Assembly: GCA_020425125.1 (NCBI GenBank)
Contig: JAGQRV010000065.1
Coordinates: 18,527 to 82,526 of the forward strand
Direction of reading: 5' to 3'
DNA from: Paracoccaceae bacterium
GTDB taxonomy: Bacteria; Pseudomonadota; Alphaproteobacteria; Rhodobacterales; Rhodobacteraceae
DNA length: 64,000 bases
Below are positions 24,625-32,418 of this stretch, piece after piece. A model generated the notes under the pieces. It ran no database searches. It was not told where the DNA came from and saw only the letters and a list, made by a program, of their open reading frames with translations. Position 1 is the first letter of the stretch. Each line of letters opens with the position of its first letter. The position numbers and the translations under genes are program-made.

Positions 24625-25506
24625 ATGAGATTCGATGCGGACACAGCGGTGATCGGAGTGGACGGCGGCGGAACCAGCTGCCGCTTCGCTCTCGAGTCCC
24701 GGGGACAGCGCCACGAGCTGAAGCTCGGCTCGGCCAATGTCACCACAGATTTCGATGGTGCGCTGGCGACGATCCGCACCGGGCTCGATCGCCTGTGCGC
24801 CGAGGCCGGGCTTGATCCCGCAGAGCTGAGCGGCATTTCCGCCTATCTCGGACTCGCCGGCGTGCTCGACGACGAGAATGCTCGCCGCCTGCGCGCAGAA
24901 CTGCCCTTTCGTGCCGTCCAGATCGAGGATGACCGGCGCTCCGCGGTGCGCGGAGCGCTCGGTGACGCCGACGGCTCCCTGGCGGGGGTCGGAACCGGAT
25001 CGTTTCTCGCGCGCCAGTCCGGCGGCCGGATCCGGCTCGTGGGCGGCTGGGGCGCACGGCTCGGCGACGAGGCCTCGGGCTTCTGGATCGGCCATCGCGC
25101 CCTTGCCGCGACGCTCGATTCCCATGACGGGCTGATCGCGCCGACCGATCTGACATCGGCGCTTCTTGCGAAGTTCGGCGGCCGGCCCGGCGGGATCGTC
25201 CGCTTTGGCCGGGGCGCTGTACCGGCCGAGTTCGGCGCGCTCGCTCCACTGGTCATCGACGCTGCGGCCGCCGGCGACCCGGTGGGTCGGCAGGTCCTCG
25301 AATCCGGTGCGCGCTACCTGTCTGAAACTTTGCGCAAGATGGGCTGGCGGCACGGAGAGGCGCTCTGCCTGATCGGCGGGGTCGCAGGCGCCTACCGGCC
25401 CTATCTTCCCGCTGAAATGGTCGAGGCGCTGGTCGCGCCGCGCGGTACGGCACTCGACGGCGCACTCAGCCTTGCCCGCCGTATCCGGGACGGGCTGCCC
25501 GCATGA
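24625..25506 (+). CDS. BadF/BadG-type amino-sugar kinase (MurK/NagK-like)
   Basis: A 293-residue ASKHA-fold kinase with AVIGVDGGGTSCRFALE (phosphate 1), LGLAGV, GVGTGSFLA (phosphate 2) and GGWGARLGDEASGFWIG, as in BadF/BadG/BcrA-family GlcNAc kinases. Because it faces murQ and leads an operon with GntR, a deaminase and nagA, the best guess is phosphorylation of MurNAc and/or GlcNAc, as described for clostridial MurK of this family; glucosamine kinase is the alternative. No strong ribosome site is present and the -10 is very close, so the message may be nearly leaderless. Confidence 0.82.
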   Translation: MRFDADTAVIGVDGGGTSCRFALESRGQRHELKLGSANVTTDFDGALATIRTGLDRLCAEAGLDPAELSGISAYLGLAGVLDDENARRLRAELPFRAVQIEDDRRSAVRGALGDADGSLAGVGTGSFLARQSGGRIRLVGGWGARLGDEASGFWIGHRALAATLDSHDGLIAPTDLTSALLAKFGGRPGGIVRFGRGAVPAEFGALAPLVIDAAAAGDPVGRQVLESGARYLSETLRKMGWRHGEALCLIGGVAGAYRPYLPAEMVEALVAPRGTALDGALSLARRIRDGLPA

Positions 25507-26270
25507 ACATGACTGAATTTCTCAGCAGCGATGACTGGCTCGACCGGGACAAGGGGCCACGCTATGTCCAGTTGCGCCAGCGGCTGGAAGAAGCGATCGA
25601 CCAGGGCATTCTGGCCCCGAACAGCTCGCTCCCGCCTGAGCGCGAGATCGCCGAGATTACCGACCTGTCACGCGTCACTGTCCGCAAGGCGATCCAGGAT
25701 CTCGTACGCAATGGGCGTGTGGTGCAGCGCCAGGGATCGGGCACATTCGTCCGCGATCCTTCGCCGCGAGTCGAACAATCCCTGTCGCGGCTCACATCGT
25801 TCTCCGAGGACATGTCCCGGCGCGGCATGGCCACCACTTCGGTCTGGCTGGAACGTGGCGTCTTCATGCCGTCCCCCGAAGAGACGGTCGCGCTGGGGCT
25901 CGCCTCGGGCGACGAGGTTGCGCGGATCTACCGCCTGCGCGAGGCCGGCGGACGGCCCCTGGCGCTGGAGCGCGCCGCGCTTCCGCTTGACCTTCTGCCG
26001 AATCCGCTGGCCGTCACCGGCTCGCTCTACGACGTGATGGAGCGGGACGGAAACCGCCCCGTGCGTGCCATCCAGCGCATTTCGGCCATCAACATCGCCG
26101 AGGTCGAGGCCGGCCTTCTGGCGGTTCAACCGGGCGATGCCGGGCTCAGCATCCAGCGCACGTCCTATCTGGCGACCGGTCGGGTCGCCGAATTCACCCG
26201 CTCTCTCTATCGCGGCGACGCCTACGACTTCGTCGCCGAACTGCGTCTTTCCGACAGAAAGGACACCTGA
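25503..26270 (+). CDS. GntR/HutC-family transcriptional regulator
   Basis: A 255-residue regulator. The GntR winged helix spans about residues 16-84 (PRYVQLRQRLEEAI, LPPEREIAEITDLSRVTVRK, QRQGSGTFV), followed by a UTRA effector domain of the HutC/NagR type. It overlaps the kinase stop (ATGA) and the deaminase start (TGATG). It likely senses a phosphorylated amino sugar such as GlcN 6-phosphate or GlcNAc 6-phosphate and binds the GGTAT repeats at 24494-24621. Confidence 0.9.
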   Translation: MNMTEFLSSDDWLDRDKGPRYVQLRQRLEEAIDQGILAPNSSLPPEREIAEITDLSRVTVRKAIQDLVRNGRVVQRQGSGTFVRDPSPRVEQSLSRLTSFSEDMSRRGMATTSVWLERGVFMPSPEETVALGLASGDEVARIYRLREAGGRPLALERAALPLDLLPNPLAVTGSLYDVMERDGNRPVRAIQRISAINIAEVEAGLLAVQPGDAGLSIQRTSYLATGRVAEFTRSLYRGDAYDFVAELRLSDRKDT

Positions 26271-27298
26271 TGTCTAACCCCAGCCAGATGCGCCGCGAGG
26301 TCGAGGAGATCCCGCAGGCGGTCGATCGCCTGCTGACCGAAGGGCAGGTGGCCGTCGACGCGACGGCGGCCGAAATTGCCAAGCGCGACCCCCGTTTCCT
26401 GCTGACCGTGGCGCGCGGATCTTCCGACCATGCCTGTACCTACCTCAAATATGCGAGCGAACTGCTGCTGGGCTTGCCGGTCGCCTCGGTCGGTCCGTCG
26501 GTCGCGTCGATCTATCATGCGCCGCTCCGGGTCGATGGCAGTCTATGCATCGCCGTCTCACAATCCGGCAAGAGCCCCGACATCGTCGATCTGACCCGCG
26601 CGGTCCGCACCGGCGGTGCCTATGCCGTCGCGGTCACCAACAATGCCGCATCGCCCCTGTCCGAGGCAGCCTCGGCAACGCTCGACATCCATGCCGGCCC
26701 CGAGCTCAGCGTGGCCGCCACCAAGACCTTCGTGACATCGGCCGTCGCGGGGCTATGGCTTCTTGCCCGGCTCAAGGGGGACGAGGCACTGCTCAAGGCC
26801 ATTGCCGGGCTGCCGGCGGAGCTTGAGCGCGCCACACGGGCCGACTGGTCGGCGGTGGAAGCGACCGTCAGCCCGGACCGGTCGCTCTACACTCTGGGCC
26901 GCGGGCCGTCCTGGGCGATCTCGAACGAAGCCGCGCTCAAGTTCAAGGAAACCTGCCAGATTCACGCCGAAAGCTTTTCCTCCGCGGAAGTGCTTCACGG
27001 TCCTGTCTCGATCGTCGGCGGCGGGTTCCCGGTGCTGGCCTTCGCGGCTGCGGATGCGGCGGAACCGGTTCTTGTCGAGGTCGCCGACGCCATTGCCCGG
27101 AAAGGGGCGCAGGTTTTCGTGACCTCGGCCCGCGCCCAGCATGCGACCCCGATCGAAGCGGTCCGCACCGGTCACTGGCTGACCGACCCGATCGCCCTGA
27201 TCGTGTCGTTCTACGCCATGGTGGAACGGATCGCAGTCGGTCTGGGCATCGACCCGGACGCTCCGCGGCATCTGAACAAGGTGACGGAGACGGTATGA
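26270..27298 (+). CDS. SIS-domain glucosamine-6-phosphate deaminase (NagB-II type)
   Basis: A 342-residue protein with two SIS domains, lacking the GlmS glutaminase half. Motifs include RGSSDHACTYLKY, SQSGKSPDIVDL, GPELSVAATKTF, ETCQIHAESFSSAEVLHGP and the C-terminal APRHLNKVTETV, all typical of NagB-II/AgaS enzymes. It would convert glucosamine 6-phosphate to fructose 6-phosphate and ammonia. It overlaps its neighbours on both sides in the plus-strand operon. Confidence 0.88.
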   Translation: MSNPSQMRREVEEIPQAVDRLLTEGQVAVDATAAEIAKRDPRFLLTVARGSSDHACTYLKYASELLLGLPVASVGPSVASIYHAPLRVDGSLCIAVSQSGKSPDIVDLTRAVRTGGAYAVAVTNNAASPLSEAASATLDIHAGPELSVAATKTFVTSAVAGLWLLARLKGDEALLKAIAGLPAELERATRADWSAVEATVSPDRSLYTLGRGPSWAISNEAALKFKETCQIHAESFSSAEVLHGPVSIVGGGFPVLAFAAADAAEPVLVEVADAIARKGAQVFVTSARAQHATPIEAVRTGHWLTDPIALIVSFYAMVERIAVGLGIDPDAPRHLNKVTETV

Positions 27299-28455
27299 CG
27301 AATTCCCGCTTTCTCATTTCTGGCGGTCCGATCTTCGACGGGCAGACGCTTCACACGGGCGCTGCACTTGTGGTCGAGGACGGTCGTGTCGCCGCTCTGG
27401 TGCCTGAGGCCGAAGCCGACGCCGGTGACGCGGTACACACGGTCGATCTCGGCGGCGACGTCCTGTCGCCCGGCTTCGTGGACCTGCAGGTGAATGGCGG
27501 CGGCGGCGTCATGTTCAATGATGACCAGTCCGTAAGGGCGCTGCGCATCATTGCCGAAGCCCATTGGAGTCTGGGCAGCACCACGATCTTCCCGACCCTG
27601 ATCACCGACACGCCCGAACGAACGCAGGCGGCAATTGCCGCCGTTGCTGCGGCCTGCGCCGAGGGCGTGGCGGGCATCGGCGGTCTCCACCTCGAGGGGC
27701 CGCATCTGTCGCTGGCTCGAAAAGGCGCGCACGACCCCAGCCTGATCCGGCCGATGACGGACGCCGATCTGTCCGTGCTGACGCAGGCCGCCCGGCGACT
27801 TCCGGCGCTGATGGTGACGCTGGCACCTGAAAACGCCACTGCCGAGCAGGTTGCCGCACTGTCTGCCGCCGGGGCGATCGTCTCGCTCGGGCATACCGAC
27901 GCAGACTTCGACACATGCCTTGCCTACCAGGCGGCCGGGGCGAGCTGCGTCACGCACCTCTTCAACGCGATGAGCCAGCTCGGCCATCGAACTCCGGGGC
28001 TTGTCGGAGCAGCGCTGCATTCCGGGGGGCTGTCATGCGGATTGATCGCCGACGGAATTCACGTTCATCCAGCGGCCCTGGCGGCGGCGCTCCGGGCGAA
28101 GGTCGGGCCGGGGGAAATCTTCCTGGTAACGGATGCGATGGCGGTGGCGGGGACCGATGCCGAATCATTCCGCCTGAACGGCCGGACCATCCGGCGCAGC
28201 GCGGGTCGCTTGACGCTCGATGATGGAACCCTTGCCGGAGCCGACCTCGATCTGGTGCGGGCGATCCGGCTTCTGGTCGAGGAGGTCGGTCTGCCGCTGG
28301 CCGCTGCACTCGCGATGGCCACCGACCTTCCGGCCAGGGTCGGACGGCAGCCCGCCGCGACGGGGCGCCTGCTGCCTGGGGCGGTCTGCCCGGTCATCGT
28401 GGTCGCGCAGGACCTGAGATCAGTGCGGCCGTTGCCGGTTCCGGTGGCCGCGTGA
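27295..28455 (+). CDS. nagA: N-acetylglucosamine-6-phosphate deacetylase
   Basis: A 386-residue amidohydrolase with GFVDLQVNGGGG, the metal ligands in GLHLEGPHLS, LGHTDAD, THLFNAMSQL and the catalytic Asp in VTDAMAVAGT. It removes the acetyl group from GlcNAc 6-phosphate, the product of MurQ or of the kinase, and feeds the NagB-II deaminase. The start overlaps the deaminase stop (ATGA). It is the last gene of the operon and is followed by a terminator-like hairpin. Confidence 0.95.
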   Translation: MTNSRFLISGGPIFDGQTLHTGAALVVEDGRVAALVPEAEADAGDAVHTVDLGGDVLSPGFVDLQVNGGGGVMFNDDQSVRALRIIAEAHWSLGSTTIFPTLITDTPERTQAAIAAVAAACAEGVAGIGGLHLEGPHLSLARKGAHDPSLIRPMTDADLSVLTQAARRLPALMVTLAPENATAEQVAALSAAGAIVSLGHTDADFDTCLAYQAAGASCVTHLFNAMSQLGHRTPGLVGAALHSGGLSCGLIADGIHVHPAALAAALRAKVGPGEIFLVTDAMAVAGTDAESFRLNGRTIRRSAGRLTLDDGTLAGADLDLVRAIRLLVEEVGLPLAAALAMATDLPARVGRQPAATGRLLPGAVCPVIVVAQDLRSVRPLPVPVAA

Positions 28456-28468
28456 CGCAGATCCGGGT

Positions 28469-28491
28469 GCCGGTCCCGCTCTGGGGCCGGC
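28469..28491. terminator. Hairpin between convergent nagA and Hpt genes
   Basis: GCCGGTCCC (28469-28477), loop GCTCT, GGGGCCGGC (28483-28491) gives a 9-bp stem with one G-U pair, in the 45-nt gap between convergent stops. There is no T-run. Confidence 0.55.
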
Positions 28492-28500
28492 GCCGTGTGT

Positions 28501-28845
28501 CTAGCTGGCTTCGGCCAGCGTGAACCCCAGAGTGTCGCTTTCTGCCAGCAGGGCGGCGCGCGATCGCGCGTAGCAGGCGAGGATCGCCGCAACGTCCACC
28601 GTGTCCCAGTGGCCTAGCCGCGCTTGCGACTCGCCGCTGTTGCACGCTGTGGCAAGCTCTTCAAACCCGAGATTGAGCGCAGCCCCCTTCATGAAATGCA
28701 TGTCGTCTGCCAGACGGGCCGGGTCGGGGTCGGCGCGCAGCCGCTCCACCATCTCGTCGGTCTCCTGTAGGAACAGCGCCAGCACTTCGGAAAAGGCCTC
28801 CGGCCCGACTTCCTCGCGCAATTCGCGTACCCGTGTCCAATCCAT
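28501..28845 (-). CDS. Histidine-containing phosphotransfer (Hpt) protein
   Basis: A 114-residue single Hpt domain. The phospho-acceptor His is H50 in DDMHFMKGAALNLGFEELA, followed by the usual helix with the small-residue face. I chose ATG 28845 (AGGGG about 8 nt upstream) over a GTG 30 nt earlier. It is divergent from the response regulator-phosphatase gene at 28998 and may relay phosphate to it; no histidine kinase is encoded nearby. Confidence 0.8.
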   Translation of the reverse strand: MDWTRVRELREEVGPEAFSEVLALFLQETDEMVERLRADPDPARLADDMHFMKGAALNLGFEELATACNSGESQARLGHWDTVDVAAILACYARSRAALLAESDTLGFTLAEAS

Positions 28846-28925
28846 CTTTGGCCCCTGGCTCGTGTTCTGTCTCACCCGAAGCCCACACTAGGCCGAGCAC
28901 CTTAAGGCCAAGTAATCCAAATCGC

Positions 28926-28931
28926 TATAAT
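28926..28931 (+). promoter_or_regulatory. TATAAT -10 upstream of the response regulator gene
   Basis: An exact TATAAT sits about 67 nt before the regulator ATG in a short AT-rich patch; the matching -35 (TTAAGG, 18-nt spacing) is poor. Confidence 0.35.
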
Positions 28932-28997
28932 TTTATCCTTCACGCGCGATTAATCCCAGGCTGGCAGTCAGAAGCAGGGAACGAGAGGACTGCGACG

Positions 28998-30284
28998 ATG
29001 ATCAGGGGGGCGCCAGTGGCGCACATCATGACCGAGGCGATGGGCGAGGCCGAATACGCGCATCCGCCGCGCATACTCGTCGCCGATGACAGCCGGGCAC
29101 AACGAATGCTGATTGCCTCTCCGCTGCGGCGAGCGGGATTCGAGGTGTTCGAGGCCGGTGATGGCGGCGAGGCGCTGGACCTCGTACGTGCCGAGAACCT
29201 GAATCTGGTCATCAGCGACTGGATGATGCCCGGACTGACCGGTCCCGAACTCTGCCACGCCCTGCGCGAAGCCGGCGGCGACACCTATATCTATTTCATC
29301 CTGCTGACATCGAAGAACGAGCGCGCCGAGATTGCCGAAGGTCTGGAACACGGTGCCGACGATTTTCTGACAAAGCCGGTGAACGGCGACGAGCTGAGGG
29401 CGCGGATCAAGGCCGGGTTGCGCATCCTCGACATGCAGCGGCAGCTCACCGAAAAGAATCGCGTCATCGGCGAAACGCTGGAAGAGGTGCAGCGCCTTTA
29501 CGACCTGATCGAGACCGATCTGCGGGAAGCGCGAAAGCTGCAGCAGGCGCTGATGCGGGAGCGCTACCGCGACTTCGGGCCGGCGCAGGTGTCACTGCTC
29601 CTGCACAATTCGGGGCATGTCGGTGGCGATCTCGTCGGCTATTTCCGGGCCAGCCCGACACAGCTCGGCCTCTATTCGATCGACGTGTCGGGTCACGGCG
29701 TGTCGTCGGCGCTGATGACGGCGCGGCTTGCCGGGCATCTGAGCACGGCATCGCCAGAGCACAACATCGCCCTCCAACCGACGGGAGGCGACAGCTATCG
29801 CATGTTGCCGCCGGAGACCGTGGTGGCGCGGTTCAACGACCTGATGTCCAAGGTGATCCAGACCGACCTTTACTGCACCATTGCCTTTGCGGTGGCCGAT
29901 CTCGGCACCGGCATCGTCGAGATGACCCAGGCCGGGCATCCCTATCCGGCGGTCCAGCGCGCGAACGGGAATGTGGAGTTTCACGGCCAGGGCGGGCTGC
30001 CGGTCGGGCTGATCGCCGGTGCGACCTATGACCGGGTGCGCATCGCGCTGGAGCCCGGCGACCGCCTGATCCTCGCGTCGGACGGGCTGACGGAATGCCC
30101 GGATGCCAGCGGGACTTTGCTCGACGATGAAGGCCTCGCGGACATGTTGTGGCGGAACCGGGCAATGGCGGGACCGGCGCTCCTTGAGACGCTGAAATGG
30201 GATCTGGCCCGGTATCACGGCAACGACCGGTTTCCCGACGACGTCTCGATCGTGCTTTACGAATATCAGGGGCCGTCGGGTTAG
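28998..30284 (+). CDS. Response regulator with PP2C/SpoIIE serine phosphatase output
   Basis: A 428-residue two-domain protein. The receiver (about residues 25-140) has the acidic pair in ILVADD, phospho-acceptor D74 in ISDWMMPG, LLTS and the Lys in LTKPV. A coiled-coil linker with many Glu/Arg follows, then an RsbU-type PP2C/SpoIIE phosphatase (GGDLVGYFRA, IDVSGHGVSSALMTARLAG, GHPYPAV, LILASDGLTE, DDVSIVL). The start at 28998 has GAGAGGA upstream. Such proteins dephosphorylate anti-sigma antagonists in partner-switch systems. No such partner is encoded in the window; the Hpt neighbour is a likely phosphate donor. Confidence 0.88.
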   Translation: MIRGAPVAHIMTEAMGEAEYAHPPRILVADDSRAQRMLIASPLRRAGFEVFEAGDGGEALDLVRAENLNLVISDWMMPGLTGPELCHALREAGGDTYIYFILLTSKNERAEIAEGLEHGADDFLTKPVNGDELRARIKAGLRILDMQRQLTEKNRVIGETLEEVQRLYDLIETDLREARKLQQALMRERYRDFGPAQVSLLLHNSGHVGGDLVGYFRASPTQLGLYSIDVSGHGVSSALMTARLAGHLSTASPEHNIALQPTGGDSYRMLPPETVVARFNDLMSKVIQTDLYCTIAFAVADLGTGIVEMTQAGHPYPAVQRANGNVEFHGQGGLPVGLIAGATYDRVRIALEPGDRLILASDGLTECPDASGTLLDDEGLADMLWRNRAMAGPALLETLKWDLARYHGNDRFPDDVSIVLYEYQGPSG

Positions 30285-30304
30285 AGCGATCCGGCGGAAT
30301 GGAG

Positions 30305-30320
30305 CGGGCGCCGTCGCCCG
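30305..30320. terminator. Short hairpin between convergent phosphatase and NUDIX genes
   Basis: CGGGCG (30305-30310), loop CCGT, CGCCCG (30315-30320) lies immediately before the minus-strand NUDIX stop codon, filling the 36-nt gap between convergent genes. Confidence 0.45.
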
Positions 30321-30758
30321 TCAGGCGCCCAGAACGGTCAGCAGCGCCGCTCGGTCACCCGGGCTCGCCACCATGTCGGCAGCCAATGCAGCCGGCACCC
30401 AGACCGCAATGTGCCCCTGTTCCGCCGGCGGGCCCCGGCGCAGGACCGGGCGAGCGAGGAAGATCGAGCAAATTTTCTCGGCCCACATGTCGTATTCGGG
30501 CATGTAGGTGAAGCGCCTGTGCGGCATGATCCGCCGGGGCGCCGCGATGCGCCAGCCCGTCTCCTCATAGACTTCCCGATGCAGCGCGGCGATCGGCGAT
30601 TCTCCGGGATCGACGCCGCCGCCCGGCAACTGGAATTCGGGTCTGGGGGTGCTTTGATGGGTCAGCAAGACCCGGTTCCCGCGCAACAGGATCGCATACA
30701 CGCCCGGTCGCGGCCTGTAGGTGCGGTCGCGGCGAACCGGGGCGCCGTATCTGCGCAT
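30321..30758 (-). CDS. NUDIX hydrolase
   Basis: A 145-residue NUDIX protein with the full box GGVDPGE-x7-REVYEETGW (around residues 47-70). The substrate is not predictable; the short single-domain form resembles small nucleotide or ADP-ribose hydrolases. Its start codon lies only 3 nt from the sigma-32-like promoter of hslO on the opposite strand. Confidence 0.85.
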   Translation of the reverse strand: MRRYGAPVRRDRTYRPRPGVYAILLRGNRVLLTHQSTPRPEFQLPGGGVDPGESPIAALHREVYEETGWRIAAPRRIMPHRRFTYMPEYDMWAEKICSIFLARPVLRRGPPAEQGHIAVWVPAALAADMVASPGDRAALLTVLGA

Positions 30759-30760
30759 GG

Positions 30761-30791
30761 CTTGGACCTCAGGTTGAGATGCCTATATCCA
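30761..30791 (+). promoter_or_regulatory. RpoH (sigma-32)-like promoter of hslO
   Basis: CTTG (30761-30764), 17 nt, then CCTATATCCA (30782-30791) matches the alphaproteobacterial sigma-32 pattern CTTG-N17-CYTATNTNNG at all fixed positions but the last. The predicted start of transcription falls near 30798, about 30 nt before the hslO ATG. Confidence 0.6.
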
Positions 30792-30827
30792 CGCGGTATG
30801 CCCAAGGGAACGGGCGAAGGAAACCCC

Positions 30828-31823
30828 ATGACACTCGGATCGAAGATTGCCTGGGACGATACCGTCCTGCCATTCCAGCTTGACCGCAGTGACATCCGCG
30901 GCCGGGTAGCGCGGCTCGACGGCGTGCTCGACCGGATCCTGGCGCAGCACGCCTACCCGCCGCAAATCGAAGCCCTCGTGGCGGAAATGTCGCTTTTGAC
31001 CGCGATGATCGGGCAGGCAATCAAGCTGCGCTGGAAGCTGTCGCTGCAGGTCCGTGGCGACGGCGCCGCCCGGCTGATCGCGACCGACTACTACGCGCCG
31101 TCCGAGCCCGGCGCGCCCGGGCGGATCCGCGCCTATGCCAGCTTCGACGAGGACAAGCTGGTCGAAGGAAACGCGTTCGAGCAGATCGGCCAGGGCTACT
31201 TCGCGATCATGCTCGACCAGGGCAGCGGAACGACGCCCTATCAGGGGATCACGCCGATCGCCGGACAGTCGCTGGGCGGATGCGCCGAAACCTATTTCGC
31301 TCAGTCCGAGCAGCTTCCGACACGGTTCGTGCTGTCCTATGGAACGACGCGCGAGGCAGAGGGCGACACCCATTGGCGGGCCGGTGGCGTGATGCTCCAG
31401 CTGATGCCGAAGGCGTCGATCCCGAACGGCGACGGCGGTTCCGGCGACGGCGGGCTTCTCGACGCGACGGATCTGCTGGACGAGGAAAGCGGCGAGGATT
31501 GGGGACGCGCGAACATCATGCTCGACACGGTGGAGGATCTGGAACTGATCGGTCCGCGGGTGCAGCCGACAGAACTTCTCGTACGGCTCTTCCATGAAGA
31601 GCAGCCCCGCGTCTTTGACCCGCAGTCGGTTGCCTTCGGGTGCTCCTGTTCGCCCGACCGCGTCCGGCAGAGCCTGTCGATCTATTCCGCCCGGGACATT
31701 GCCCACATGACCACCGACGAAGGGATCGTGACCGCCGATTGCCAGTTCTGCGGAGCACATTACGAATTCGACCCCGAAACGCTCGGGTTTGAAGCCAGAC
31801 GGGCGCCGGATGGACGTGCCTGA
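30828..31823 (+). CDS. hslO: Redox-regulated chaperone Hsp33
   Basis: A 331-residue Hsp33. The N-terminal chaperone core is followed by a C-terminal zinc redox switch with C272-x-C274 (GCSCSPDRV) and C305-x2-C308 (DCQFCGAHY). Oxidation releases zinc and activates the holdase under peroxide or heat stress. A Gly/Asp-rich insert (about residues 199-226) is longer than in E. coli. I chose ATG 30828 with AAGGA 8 nt upstream; ATG 30798 is at the predicted transcription start and unlikely. The 3' end overlaps the next NUDIX gene. Confidence 0.95.
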   Translation: MTLGSKIAWDDTVLPFQLDRSDIRGRVARLDGVLDRILAQHAYPPQIEALVAEMSLLTAMIGQAIKLRWKLSLQVRGDGAARLIATDYYAPSEPGAPGRIRAYASFDEDKLVEGNAFEQIGQGYFAIMLDQGSGTTPYQGITPIAGQSLGGCAETYFAQSEQLPTRFVLSYGTTREAEGDTHWRAGGVMLQLMPKASIPNGDGGSGDGGLLDATDLLDEESGEDWGRANIMLDTVEDLELIGPRVQPTELLVRLFHEEQPRVFDPQSVAFGCSCSPDRVRQSLSIYSARDIAHMTTDEGIVTADCQFCGAHYEFDPETLGFEARRAPDGRA

Positions 31824-32418
31824 CCCGGCTTCGCGTCTTCGTGCGGCGCTCGGCGGATCGGGCGCGGGGTCGTCCGATTACGACCTGAATCCCGGGATCG
31901 AGCTTCCCGAAGGGCGGCGTCTGCGTCCGGCAGCGGTCCTGGTCGCCCTGCGTCCGTCCGTGGGGGGAGGGCATGTCGTCCTGACCAAGCGGTCCTCCCG
32001 CCTCAAGCATCATCCCGGCCAGATTGCCTTTCCTGGCGGCAAGGTCGATCCGGGCGATGTCAGCCCGGAAGCTGCGGCCCTTCGCGAAGCCCGCGAAGAG
32101 GTCGGGCTGCCGCCGGAAACCGTCGAGGTGATCGGGCGGCTGCCCAGCCACGAGACGGTGACCGGGTTCGATGTCGTGCCGGTCGTTGCGATAATTTCCG
32201 GCCCTTTCCATCCGGTGCCTGAAGCGGGCGAGGTCGACGAGGTGTTCGAGGTCCCGCTTGCGCACCTGAGCGACCCGGCCCGCTTCACGATCGAAGGTCG
32301 CCGCTGGCGTGGGCAGCGGCGGCTTTATTACACCGTTCCGTGGGGCCCCTATTACATCTGGGGCGCCACGGCGCGGATCTTGCGAGGGCTCGCCGAACGC
32401 CTGGCGCGGGTCTCGTGA
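31810..32418 (+). CDS. CoA pyrophosphatase-type NUDIX hydrolase
   Basis: A 202-residue NUDIX protein carrying the CoA-hydrolase extension LKHHPGQIAFPGGKVDPGD ahead of and inside the NUDIX box (AALREAREEVGLP). Such enzymes split CoA into 4'-phosphopantetheine and 3',5'-ADP. The ATG at 31810 lies 14 nt inside the hslO 3' end. The stop overlaps the next GTG start (GTGA). Confidence 0.88.
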   Translation: MDVPDPASRLRAALGGSGAGSSDYDLNPGIELPEGRRLRPAAVLVALRPSVGGGHVVLTKRSSRLKHHPGQIAFPGGKVDPGDVSPEAAALREAREEVGLPPETVEVIGRLPSHETVTGFDVVPVVAIISGPFHPVPEAGEVDEVFEVPLAHLSDPARFTIEGRRWRGQRRLYYTVPWGPYYIWGATARILRGLAERLARVS

